From Mycobacterium sp. E740 (GTDB lineage: Bacteria > Actinomycetota > Actinomycetes > Mycobacteriales > Mycobacteriaceae), in assembly GCF_001672895.1 (NCBI RefSeq), contig NZ_LZKP01000092.1:1-36311 (forward strand): a stretch of DNA of 36,311 nucleotides, read 5' to 3'. The first letter of the stretch is position 1. The number at the start of each line of letters is the position of its first letter. Shown in pieces: positions 7,901 through 15,016 of this stretch. Position numbers and translations under genes: made by a program. A model generated the notes under the pieces. That model searched no databases. It saw nothing but the letters and a program-made list of their open reading frames with translations, and was not told the origin of the DNA.

Positions 7901-8986
7901 ATGGCTATTCGTGTGGCGCTCATCGGGACCGGCAACTGCGGCAGCCTCGCGCTCCGGCAACTCGTCGACGATGCGCGGTTCGAGCTGACCGGGGTGTGGG
8001 TCTGCTCGGATGCCAAGGTCGGCAAGGACGCCGGCGAGTTGGCCGGACTGGACGTCACCACCGGCGTCACCGCGATCAGCGACCTCGACGAGATCATCGC
8101 AGCCGAGCCGCAGTGCATCGTGTACTGCGCGATGGGCGACACACGGCTGCCCGACGCGATGGCCGACGTGCGCAAGATCCTGGCCGCCGGCATCGACGTC
8201 GTCGGGTCCGGGCTCGGCGTGCTGCAGTACCCCTGGCAGGTAATTCCGGAGAAGTACATCCAGCGGATCGAAGATGCTGCGCGAGAGGGTGATTCGACCG
8301 TCTTCATGAGCGGGGTCGATCCAGGCTTCGTGACAGACCTGCTCCCCTTCGCGCTGGCCGGAACCTGTCAGAGCATCGAGCAGATCCGCACGATGGAGAT
8401 CGCCGACTATGCAAGCTACGACGGTGCGACGGTGATGTTCGATGTGATGGGCTTCGGCAACGAGATCGGCGACCTGCCGATGCTCTACCAGCCGGGTGTG
8501 CTGAGCATTGCCTGGGGCACCGCGATCCGCCAACTGGCTGCGGGCCTTGGCATCGAGATCGACGCGATCCGCGACCGCGTCGAGCAGGAGCCGGCCCCCG
8601 AGGATTTCGACGTCGCGGTCGGCACCATCAAGAAGGGCACGGTGGCGGCGGTGCGCTTCGAGATCGAGGGCATGGTTGCGGGCAAGCCGGTCATCGTCGT
8701 CGAGCATGTGACGCGGCTGCGCGGCGATCTGCGGCCGGACTGGGCGCAGCCCGCGCAGCCCGGCGGTTCATATCGCGTCGAGATCACCGGCGAGCCGTCT
8801 TACACCATGGACATCTGCCCGACGAGCCGCAACGGGGACCACAACTACGCCGCGATCCTGGCCGCCGCCGGGCGCATCGTCAACGCGATCCCCGACGTCG
8901 TGGCGGCCGCGCCCGGTATCCGCACGACGCTGGACATGCCGCTGGTCACCGGCACGGGGCTGTACGCGGCTGGCTCGCATCAGTAG
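7901..8986 (+). CDS. DapB-like / 2,4-diaminopentanoate dehydrogenase-like NAD(P)-dependent oxidoreductase
   Basis: 361 aa. Rossmann start MAIRVALIGTGNCGSLALRQL with GTGNCG at 8-13, followed by VYCAMGDTRLPDAM and VVGSGLGVLQYPW, features of the dihydrodipicolinate-reductase-like family that is common in actinobacteria and is usually annotated dihydrodipicolinate reductase. It is not the lysine-pathway DapB, which is about 245 aa and has a different C-terminus. The C-terminal domain (about 140-340) resembles 2,4-diaminopentanoate dehydrogenases. Its true substrate is unknown. The KstR-type operator just upstream suggests a role when sterols are used. A -10-like CATACT seven bases before the ATG suggests a leaderless transcript. 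A large inverted repeat begins four bases after its stop. Confidence 0.75.
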   Translation: MAIRVALIGTGNCGSLALRQLVDDARFELTGVWVCSDAKVGKDAGELAGLDVTTGVTAISDLDEIIAAEPQCIVYCAMGDTRLPDAMADVRKILAAGIDVVGSGLGVLQYPWQVIPEKYIQRIEDAAREGDSTVFMSGVDPGFVTDLLPFALAGTCQSIEQIRTMEIADYASYDGATVMFDVMGFGNEIGDLPMLYQPGVLSIAWGTAIRQLAAGLGIEIDAIRDRVEQEPAPEDFDVAVGTIKKGTVAAVRFEIEGMVAGKPVIVVEHVTRLRGDLRPDWAQPAQPGGSYRVEITGEPSYTMDICPTSRNGDHNYAAILAAAGRIVNAIPDVVAAAPGIRTTLDMPLVTGTGLYAAGSHQ

Positions 8987-8989
8987 TCG

Positions 8990-9048
8990 CACCGATCGAC
9001 GTTCGCCAGCAGAGTTGCGAGAAGCGCGCGATAAAACGTCGATCGGTG
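8990..9048. repeat. Long intergenic inverted repeat (14-bp perfect arms)
   Basis: CACCGATCGACGTT (8990-9003) and AACGTCGATCGGTG (9035-9048) are exact reverse complements, separated by 31 bases. It starts four bases after the stop of the DapB-like gene. It could terminate transcription or be a dispersed intergenic palindrome. There is no U-tract after the stem. Confidence 0.75.
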
Positions 9049-9122
9049 TGACGCGCAGGCAGTCGACATGTGCGGGTTGCCGTCCGGCGGCAAGAATCGC
9101 CGGTGGCTAGGCTGATCGCGTT

Positions 9123-9890
9123 ATGAGCGTGCAACCGGTGGCGCCGGACCCGGTCGCCGAAATCGCCGCGAGCCCGGAGGGGCCGCAGGTGGGTGCGTTC
9201 TTCGACCTCGACGGGACGCTTGTCGACGGGTTCACCGCCACCGCGCACGCCGCCGACCGCATCCGGCGCAGGCAGGCGCGCATCGGCGAAGTGCTCGGCG
9301 TCGTCGAGGCGGCGCTGCGATACCGGTTGGGCCGCATGCAGTTCGAGCGGTTGCTGACCCGGGCGGCGGGCTATCTTCGCGGCGAATCGCTGGCCGAACT
9401 CGACGAGCTCGGCGAGCGGCTCTTCGTCGAGCGCGTCGCGGCGCGCGTGTTTCCCTACATGCACGAGATCGTGCAAGCGCACCAGCAGCGTGGTCACACC
9501 GTGGTGCTCAGCAGTTCGGCGCTGACCATCCACGCCGAACCGGTCGCGCGGTTCACCGGCATCGACCACGTGCTGTGCAACCACTTCGAGCTCGACGAGG
9601 CTGGGCGGCTCACCGGCCGGATCGTCAAGCCGGTCATCTGGGGCGGCCGGAAGTCCACCGCGGTCCAGGATTTCTGCACGGCCAATGACGTTGTGTTGCA
9701 ACGCAGTTACTTCTATGCCGACGGCGACGAGGACGCGGTGCTGATGGCGGCAGTCGGAAACCCCAGGCCGGTGAATCCCCGCCCCGGCCTCGCCGCGATG
9801 GCCGCCGAGCGCGGCTGGCCGGTGCTGCGGCTGGAGGGGTCGGGTGCTCGGCGGCGCATGTCGCTGCGCCGCCTGATCGGATACGACTGA
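9123..9890 (+). CDS. HAD-IB family phosphatase
   Basis: 255 aa. HAD motif I FFDLDGTL gives nucleophile Asp28 and acid/base Asp30. Motif II is VVLSSSA (about 129-135), the motif III lysine is in WGGRKSTA, and motif IV is YADGDEDAVLM. The four-helix C1-type cap lies between motifs I and II, as in SerB-like HAD-IB enzymes. The Tyr-Ala-Asp-Gly-Asp-Glu-Asp form of motif IV is that of the actinobacterial HAD-IB subgroup that often sits next to acyltransferases (SerB1/PlsC context); no acyltransferase is adjacent here. Substrate is unknown; phosphoserine and phospholipid-type phosphates are candidates. It is a single gene, bounded by an inverted repeat upstream and a hairpin (9895-9912) downstream. 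Confidence 0.85.
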   Translation: MSVQPVAPDPVAEIAASPEGPQVGAFFDLDGTLVDGFTATAHAADRIRRRQARIGEVLGVVEAALRYRLGRMQFERLLTRAAGYLRGESLAELDELGERLFVERVAARVFPYMHEIVQAHQQRGHTVVLSSSALTIHAEPVARFTGIDHVLCNHFELDEAGRLTGRIVKPVIWGGRKSTAVQDFCTANDVVLQRSYFYADGDEDAVLMAAVGNPRPVNPRPGLAAMAAERGWPVLRLEGSGARRRMSLRRLIGYD

Positions 9891-9894
9891 GCCA

Positions 9895-9912
9895 GGCCCG
9901 CCGATCCGGGCC
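9895..9912 (+). terminator. Hairpin after the HAD phosphatase gene
   Basis: GGCCCG (9895-9900) and CGGGCC (9907-9912) form a 6-bp GC stem with a six-base loop, starting five bases after the stop codon. It separates the HAD gene from the KstR-type promoter of the next gene. Confidence 0.5.
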
Positions 9913-9923
9913 GTGTACTAAAC

Positions 9924-9937
9924 TAGAACACGTTTCA
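9924..9937. promoter_or_regulatory. KstR-type operator upstream of the nitronate-monooxygenase-like gene
   Basis: TAGAACACGTTTCA fits TNNAACNNGTTNNA at all fixed positions. It overlaps the end of a -10-like TAAACT (9919-9924), which is the position expected for a repressor that blocks RNA polymerase, and lies 28 bases before the ATG at 9966. Confidence 0.75.
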
Positions 9938-9965
9938 ATTTGTGGCGGCCCACGAAGGAGCAGGC

Positions 9966-11099
9966 ATGCGCACCCCTATCTGTGACGACCTCGGCATCGA
10001 GTATCCGATCTTCGCGTTCACCCACTGCCGCGACGTGGTCGTCGCCGTGAGCAAGGCCGGCGGCTTCGGCGTGCTCGGGGCGGTGGGCTACACCCCCGAA
10101 CAGCTCGAGATCGAGCTCAAGTGGATCGACGAGAACATCGGCGACCACCCGTACGGCGTCGACATCGTGATCCCCAACAAGTACGAGGGCATGGATGCGG
10201 CCGACCTGTCGCCCGAGGTGCTCAAGAAGACGCTCAACGACCTCGTGCCGCAGGAGCACATCGACTTCGCCAAGAAGGTCCTCGCCGACCACGGTGTGCC
10301 GGTCGAGCACAGCGACGACGATGCGTTGCAGCTCCTCGGCTGGACCGAGGCGACCGCGACCCCGCAGGTGGAGGTCGCGCTGCAGCATCCGAAGTGCACG
10401 CTGATCGCCAACGCGCTGGGCACGCCGCCGCCCGACATGATCAAGCACATCCACGCGCAGGGCCGCAAGGTCGCCGCGCTGTGCGGTTCGCCGTCGCAAG
10501 CGCGGAAGCACGCCGACGCGGGCGTCGACATCATCATCGCGCAGGGCGGCGAAGCGGGCGGTCACTGCGGTGAGATCGGCTCGATCGTGCTGTGGCCGCA
10601 GGTCGTCAAGGAGGTGGCTCCGGTACCGGTGCTGGCCGCCGGCGGGATCGGCAGTGGCGAGCAGATCGCTGCGGCACTGGCGTTGGGCGCTCAGGGCGCC
10701 TGGACCGGTTCGCAGTGGGTCATGGTCGAGGAGTCGGAGAACACGCCGGTGCAGCACGCCGCCTACGTCAAGGCCACCAGCCGCGACACCGTGCGCAGCC
10801 GGTCGTTCACCGGTAAGCCCGCGCGGATGTTGCGCAACGACTGGACCGAGGCGTGGGAGGACCCGAACAACCCCAAACCGCTGGGGATGCCGCTGCAGTA
10901 CATGGTGTCGGGGATGGCCGTCGCCGCGACGCACAAGTACCCCAACGAGTCCGTCGACGTGGCGTTCAACCCGATCGGCCAGGTCGTCGGCCAGTTCACC
11001 AAGGTCGAGAAGACGTCGACAGTGATCGAGCGCTGGGTGCAGGAGTATCTCGAGGCGACCGGGCGGCTCGACGCGATCAACGAGGCCGCGTCGGTCTGA
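9966..11099 (+). CDS. 2-nitropropane dioxygenase / nitronate monooxygenase-like FMN oxidoreductase
   Basis: 377 aa. ATG at 9966 with AAGGAG five bases upstream; an earlier in-frame GTG at 9942 lies inside the promoter region and is less likely. It is a TIM-barrel FMN protein: N-terminal PIFAFTHCRDVVVAVSKAGG, the AQGGEAGGHCG phosphate/flavin segment (about 188-198), and PVLAAGGIGSGEQIAAALALGAQGAW. It resembles Rv1533/Rv1894c of M. tuberculosis, and the related IpdC (Rv3553) acts in degradation of sterol rings C/D. The KstR-type operator 28 bases upstream fits a role in steroid breakdown; from memory Rv1894c is itself in the KstR regulon. The actual substrate is not known, and true nitronate oxidation is not implied. 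Confidence 0.85.
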   Translation: MRTPICDDLGIEYPIFAFTHCRDVVVAVSKAGGFGVLGAVGYTPEQLEIELKWIDENIGDHPYGVDIVIPNKYEGMDAADLSPEVLKKTLNDLVPQEHIDFAKKVLADHGVPVEHSDDDALQLLGWTEATATPQVEVALQHPKCTLIANALGTPPPDMIKHIHAQGRKVAALCGSPSQARKHADAGVDIIIAQGGEAGGHCGEIGSIVLWPQVVKEVAPVPVLAAGGIGSGEQIAAALALGAQGAWTGSQWVMVEESENTPVQHAAYVKATSRDTVRSRSFTGKPARMLRNDWTEAWEDPNNPKPLGMPLQYMVSGMAVAATHKYPNESVDVAFNPIGQVVGQFTKVEKTSTVIERWVQEYLEATGRLDAINEAASV

Positions 11100-11104
11100 T
11101 TCCC

Positions 11105-11123
11105 GTCTCGCCGCGCGGGAGAC
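11105..11123 (+). terminator. GC hairpin after the flavoprotein gene
   Basis: GTCTC (11105-11109) pairs with GAGAC (11119-11123), and CCG with CGG inside it. It lies six bases after the stop codon at 11097-11099 and just before a larger inverted repeat. Confidence 0.4.
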
Positions 11124-11130
11124 ACCTTTG

Positions 11131-11207
11131 AAATTGCCCACGTAGCGAGCGACAGCGTTGCAGTCGGTCCTAGGCCCCCGACGTTGTCGCTCGCTACGTG
11201 GGCATTT
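11131..11207. repeat. Very long intergenic inverted repeat (19-bp perfect arms)
   Basis: The arms 11136-11154 and 11185-11203 are exact reverse complements over 19 bases (left arm begins GCCCACGTAGCGAGCG). Outside them AAAT (11131-11134) pairs with ATTT (11204-11207) past one bulged T; inside, CGT (11156-11158) pairs with ACG (11181-11183) after one mismatch. The loop is about 22 bases. Such long, near-symmetric hairpins look like a dispersed intergenic element or a strong bidirectional terminator. Confidence 0.8.
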
Positions 11208-11299
11208 CCTGTAGACACTCCGGGAGCGGCGTTAGCAGGCGGCGCCGGTCCCGGTCGAGCACTGAACATTCGCGAAGTGGTGGCTCGCCGGCCCGCGGT

Positions 11300-11315
11300 T
11301 ATGTAAGGTGACATA
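11300..11315. promoter_or_regulatory. Probable TetR operator
   Basis: TATGT-AAGGTG-ACATA is an inverted repeat with 5-base arms and a 6-base centre, lying 26 bases before the TetR gene start. Autoregulation of the TetR-oxidoreductase operon through this site is inferred. Confidence 0.45.
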
Positions 11316-11341
11316 CATAGCTGGAGCGGAGGGGTCGGAGC

Positions 11342-11923
11342 ATGGGCAGTCATCGGGAGCGGATGGTCGCCTCGGCGGCACTGCTGATCCGGGAGCGCGG
11401 CGCACACCCGACGGCGATCGCCGACGTGCTCGCCCACAGCGGCGCACCCCGCGGCTCGGCCTACCACTACTTCCCTGGCGGCCGGACCCAGCTGCTCTGT
11501 GAGGCCGTCGACTTCGCGGGCGACTACCTGGCGTCGCGTATCGAAAAAGCGGGCAGCGGCGTCGAGGTGCTCGACGCGGTGGTCCGGGGCTTCCGAAAGC
11601 AGCTCGTGGGCAGCGACTTTCGCGCCGGATGCCCGGTCGTCGCGGTCGCCGTCGAATCCGGCAGCAAGGACGATTTCGCCCCAGTGGTCGACCGCGCCGC
11701 CGCCGCGTTCGCGCGCTGGACCCGGCTGATCGCCGAACGGCTGACGGCCGACGGCGTGGGCGCGGGCCGCGCCGAGGAGTTGGCGACCCTGATCCTCACC
11801 GCGCTCGAGGGAGCCATCGTCGTCGCCCGCACCTCGCGCGAGGTGAAGCCCCTCGAACTCGTGCACCGTCAACTTCGGGAACTTCTCGAGGCCGCGATAC
11901 CGGAAGGGAAGTCCGAGCGATGA
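11342..11923 (+). CDS. TetR/AcrR family transcriptional regulator (Rv0196-like)
   Basis: 193 aa. ATG at 11342 follows a GGAGGGG-type Shine-Dalgarno. The N-terminal helix-turn-helix spans about 5-52: RERMVASAALLIRERG, then TAIADVLAHSGAPRGSAYHYFPGG with the SAYHYF recognition helix typical of the LmrA/YxaF subgroup. The C-terminal ligand domain contains a Cys in AGCPVVAVAVE. The gene overlaps the next one by ATGA, so the regulator and the molybdopterin enzyme are translationally coupled. In M. tuberculosis, Rv0196 (TetR, similar length) and Rv0197 (oxidoreductase) form the same pair, which supports orthology. It probably represses its own operon through the palindrome at 11300-11315. Confidence 0.88.
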   Translation: MGSHRERMVASAALLIRERGAHPTAIADVLAHSGAPRGSAYHYFPGGRTQLLCEAVDFAGDYLASRIEKAGSGVEVLDAVVRGFRKQLVGSDFRAGCPVVAVAVESGSKDDFAPVVDRAAAAFARWTRLIAERLTADGVGAGRAEELATLILTALEGAIVVARTSREVKPLELVHRQLRELLEAAIPEGKSER

Positions 11924-14166
11924 GTGAATGGCAGCCGACGGCATGCATCCTGTGCGAATGCAATTGCGGCATCGTCGTGCAACTCGACGACCGCAAGCTG
12001 GCCAAGATCCGCGGTGACAAGGCGCATCCCGCGTCGCAGGGGTACACGTGCAACAAAGTCCTGCGCCTCGACCACTATCAGAACAACCGCGCTCGCCTGA
12101 CATCTCCGATGCGGCGCAGACCCGATGGAAGCTACGAGGAGATCGACTGGGACACCGCGATCGCCGAGGTCGCCGCGGGCTTCCGGCGCATCGCCGACAC
12201 CTACGGCGGCGACAAGATCTTCTACTACGGCGGCGGCGGGCAGGGGAACCACCTCGGCGGCGCCTACAGCGGCGCCTTCCTCAAAGCGCTCGGCTCGCAT
12301 TACCGGTCAAACGCCCTGGCCCAGGAGAAGACCGGTGAGGCGTGGATCGACGCGCAGCTCTACGGCGGGCACACCCGCGGCGAGTTCGAACACGCCGAGG
12401 TGTCGGTGTTCGTCGGAAAGAACCCGTGGATGTCGCAGAGCTTCCCGCGGGCGCGCACCGTGCTCAACGAGATCGCAAGAGACCCTGCCCGTTCGATGAT
12501 CGTCATCGACCCGGTGGTCACGGACACCGCGAAGATGGCCGACTACCACTTGCGGGGGCGACCGGGTACCGACGCCTGGGTGCTGGCGGCGCTCGCGGCT
12601 GTCCTGGTGCAGGAAAACCTCTGCGACGAAACCTTTCTCGCGCAGCACGTGCACGGCGTGCAGCCGGTTGCCGACGCGCTGCGCGACGTTCCCGTCGACG
12701 ACTACGCGCTGCGGTGCGGCGTCGACGCCGAACTGATCCGGGCGGCGGCGCGACGGATCGGCGCAGCAGCCAGTGTGTCCGTGTTCGAGGACCTCGGCGT
12801 CCAACAAGCGCCGAACAGCACGCTGTGCTCCTATCTGAACAAGCTGCTGTGGATCCTCACCGGTAACTTCGCCAAACCCGGCGGCCAGCACCTGCACTCG
12901 TCGTTCGGGCCGCTGTTCCGCCACACCCCAGCCGTGGGCCGTACACCGGTCACGGGTGCGCCGATTGTGGGTGGTCTGATCCCGAGCAACGTTGTGCCAC
13001 AGGAGATTGCGACCGACCACCCCGACCGCTTCCGCGGGATGATCGTCGAGAGCAGCAACCCGGCGCATTCGTTGGCCGACTCCGCCGCCTGCCGGGAGGC
13101 GTTCGTCTCACTCGAATTGATGGTGGTCATCGACGTGGCCATGACGGAGACGGCGCGGCTGGCGCACTACGTGCTGCCCGCGGCGAGCCAGTACGAGAAG
13201 TGTGAGGCGACGTTCTTCAATCTCGAGTTTCCGCACAACACTTTTCACCTGCGTCATCCGCTGTTGCCGCCGCTCGACGGCACGCTGCCCGAACCCGAGA
13301 TCTGGGCTCGCCTGATGCGCGCGCTGAACTTCGTCGCCGAGGCCGATCTGCAACCGCTTCGCGCGGCCGCAAACGAAGGCCGAGAGGCTTACACGCAAGC
13401 CTTCCTGCAAGCGGTCGCCACCAGCCCCGCACTTGCCAAAGTCTTGCCGTTCGTACTCTACGAGACATTGGGGCCGACTCTGCCGCAGGGACTTTCGGGC
13501 GCCGCGGCACTGTGGGGGCTGGCGCAGAAGGCCGCCATGAGCTATCCGGACGCGGTGCGGCGGGCCGGGCACGCGGACGGCAACGCGCTGTTCGACGCGA
13601 TCCTTGCGGGTCGGTCCGGGGTGACGTTCACCGTGCACGAGTACTCCGACGACTTCTCCTTGATCAGCCACGCCGATGACAAGATCGCGCTGCACATCCC
13701 CGAGATGCTCGACGAGATAAGGGCTTTGCAAGCCGAGCGCACGGAGCTGGTGAGCCCGGAGTTCCCGATCGTGCTTTCGGCGGGCGAACGGCGCGCCTAC
13801 ACCGCCAACGACATCTTCCGCGACCCGACCTGGCGCAAACGTGACGGTGACGGGGCCCTGCGGGTGAGCGTCGAGGACGCCGAGGCGCTCGGGCTGGTCG
13901 ACGGCGGCAGAGCGCGCATCACCACCGCCGCGGGCAGCGTCGAGGCGAGCGTGGAGGTCAGCGAAGCGATGCTGCCCGGACATGCGTCCCTGCCGAATGG
14001 ATTCGGGCTTGATTTCGTCGACGACGACGGACATCGGCGCGTCCCCGGGGTCGCGCCGAACTCACTCACGTCGAGCGACTGGCGCGACCCCTACGCGGGT
14101 ACGCCGTGGCACAAGCATGTGCCCGCGCGGATTGCCGCCGTCGAATCTGAAGCTCTGCTCGGGTAA
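11920..14166 (+). CDS. Molybdopterin-dependent oxidoreductase with N-terminal 4Fe-4S site (Rv0197-like)
   Basis: 748 aa; ATG at 11920 overlaps the TetR stop. The N-terminus carries a CX2CX3CX27C iron-sulfur site (Cys9, Cys12, Cys16, Cys44; Cys14 is extra). The bis-molybdopterin guanine dinucleotide-binding body follows: IDWDTAIAEVAAGFRRI, VFVGKNPWMSQS, MIVIDPVVTDTAKMADYHLRGRPGTDAWVLAAL and LTGNFAKPGG. A C-terminal MoCo-dinucleotide-binding beta-barrel starts at about 610 (LSAGERRAYTANDIFRDP). There is no Tat signal, so it acts in the cytoplasm. No partner subunits are adjacent. At the usual molybdenum-ligand position (around ALAQEKTGEAW, about 132-142) I see no Cys, Sec or Ser, which sets it apart from nitrate reductases and classical formate dehydrogenases. 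The reaction is unknown. Confidence 0.88.
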   Translation: MSEWQPTACILCECNCGIVVQLDDRKLAKIRGDKAHPASQGYTCNKVLRLDHYQNNRARLTSPMRRRPDGSYEEIDWDTAIAEVAAGFRRIADTYGGDKIFYYGGGGQGNHLGGAYSGAFLKALGSHYRSNALAQEKTGEAWIDAQLYGGHTRGEFEHAEVSVFVGKNPWMSQSFPRARTVLNEIARDPARSMIVIDPVVTDTAKMADYHLRGRPGTDAWVLAALAAVLVQENLCDETFLAQHVHGVQPVADALRDVPVDDYALRCGVDAELIRAAARRIGAAASVSVFEDLGVQQAPNSTLCSYLNKLLWILTGNFAKPGGQHLHSSFGPLFRHTPAVGRTPVTGAPIVGGLIPSNVVPQEIATDHPDRFRGMIVESSNPAHSLADSAACREAFVSLELMVVIDVAMTETARLAHYVLPAASQYEKCEATFFNLEFPHNTFHLRHPLLPPLDGTLPEPEIWARLMRALNFVAEADLQPLRAAANEGREAYTQAFLQAVATSPALAKVLPFVLYETLGPTLPQGLSGAAALWGLAQKAAMSYPDAVRRAGHADGNALFDAILAGRSGVTFTVHEYSDDFSLISHADDKIALHIPEMLDEIRALQAERTELVSPEFPIVLSAGERRAYTANDIFRDPTWRKRDGDGALRVSVEDAEALGLVDGGRARITTAAGSVEASVEVSEAMLPGHASLPNGFGLDFVDDDGHRRVPGVAPNSLTSSDWRDPYAGTPWHKHVPARIAAVESEALLG

Positions 14167-14190
14167 TTCGAGCAAAGCCCGACAGCAGAG
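14153..14190. terminator. Bidirectional terminator-like hairpin between convergent genes
   Basis: CTCTGCT (14153-14159) pairs with AGCAGAG (14184-14190), and CGGG (14160-14163) with CCCG (14178-14181), with a two-base bulge and a 14-base loop. It spans the stop of the molybdopterin enzyme and ends just before the stop of the convergent proline-rich gene. Confidence 0.55.
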
Positions 14191-14192
14191 GG

Positions 14193-14768
14193 TTACCGTG
14201 CCGGTGCAGGCGCCGGCGGCGGTCCTGCGGCGGGATGCGCAGGCGCGGGCGGCGCAGGCGCAGGCACAGGCGGCGCTGGTGGCGGCGGCCCCGCGGGGGG
14301 ATTGCCCGGCGACATCGGCACGTTCGGCCCCGGCGCCTGCTGCGGGTACGGCGCGTTCAGGCGGCGCTGCGAGAGGCCCATGATCAACGCTTCTTTACCG
14401 CTGATCTCCTGGTTCTGCACGGCGTGCCACAGATCCTTCAGATAGTTGACGTTGGGGCGGTCGTTCGCCCGCACGCTGGGGTCCATCGTGGTGCCCGGCG
14501 GCAGCGAGTCCGGGCTCGCGAGGTGGGACACGCCCTGCGGCGGCGGTGGTGGTGTCGGCGCTCCGGCGGGCGCCGGCGCATCGGCTCCCGGGGCGGGCGC
14601 CGGTGCCGAAGCCGCCACGACGGCAACTGGGGCGCTCGGGGCGGCCGGCGGTGGCGGCGGTGGAACCGGCACGGGAGGCTCGGCAACCGCCTGCGGAGCG
14701 GCGAACAGCGCCGCGGCGATACCCGCGCTGAGCAACGACACTTTCCTCGGGTCGATGACGATCCCCAC
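14193..14768 (-). CDS. Exported proline/alanine-rich protein with a conserved-looking core
   Basis: 191 aa from GTG at 14768, chosen because AGAGGAGG lies four bases upstream; a longer ATG form would add a non-hydrophobic leader. Residues 1-30 form a signal peptide or anchor (IVIDPRKVSLLSAGIAAALFAAPQAVAE) with an AxA-like cleavage site. Then come a Pro/Ala-rich low-complexity segment (about 31-80), a non-repetitive core of about 60 residues (SHLASPDSLPPGTTMDPS, then NVNYLKDLWHAVQNQEISGKEALIMGL), and a second Pro/Ala-rich tail. The protein is likely exported, with the core as the functional part and the proline-rich arms crossing the cell wall. I do not recognise the family. The gene is convergent with the molybdopterin oxidoreductase and divergent from cyp125. 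Confidence 0.7.
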   Translation of the reverse strand: MGIVIDPRKVSLLSAGIAAALFAAPQAVAEPPVPVPPPPPPAAPSAPVAVVAASAPAPAPGADAPAPAGAPTPPPPPQGVSHLASPDSLPPGTTMDPSVRANDRPNVNYLKDLWHAVQNQEISGKEALIMGLSQRRLNAPYPQQAPGPNVPMSPGNPPAGPPPPAPPVPAPAPPAPAHPAAGPPPAPAPAR

Positions 14769-14899
14769 GCGGCCTCCTCTCCGGGTCGCCGTCCCGCAAC
14801 CGCACTGGTACTGCGACGGCGTCATTCTGGCATCGAACAGTGTCGCAGATTTGTTACGCCTGCGCTCGTTGTGACGAAGCCGTCAAAAACCGCGTCGTG

Positions 14900-14913
14900 G
14901 AGAACACGTTCCA
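14900..14913. promoter_or_regulatory. Near-consensus KstR operator upstream of cyp125
   Basis: GAGAACACGTTCCA matches TNNAACNNGTTNNA except for the first base (G for T). It lies 104 bases before the cyp125 ATG in the 248-base region divergent with the proline-rich gene. Confidence 0.65.
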
Positions 14914-15016
14914 CTTCGGCATTTGCGTGGAGTTTCCTCAACCCGCCGCACCGCCCTCAGCTGTGGTGTAGGTATGCGGGAGGGGCACTAGACCACGTCA
15001 TGCAAGGGATGCAACC

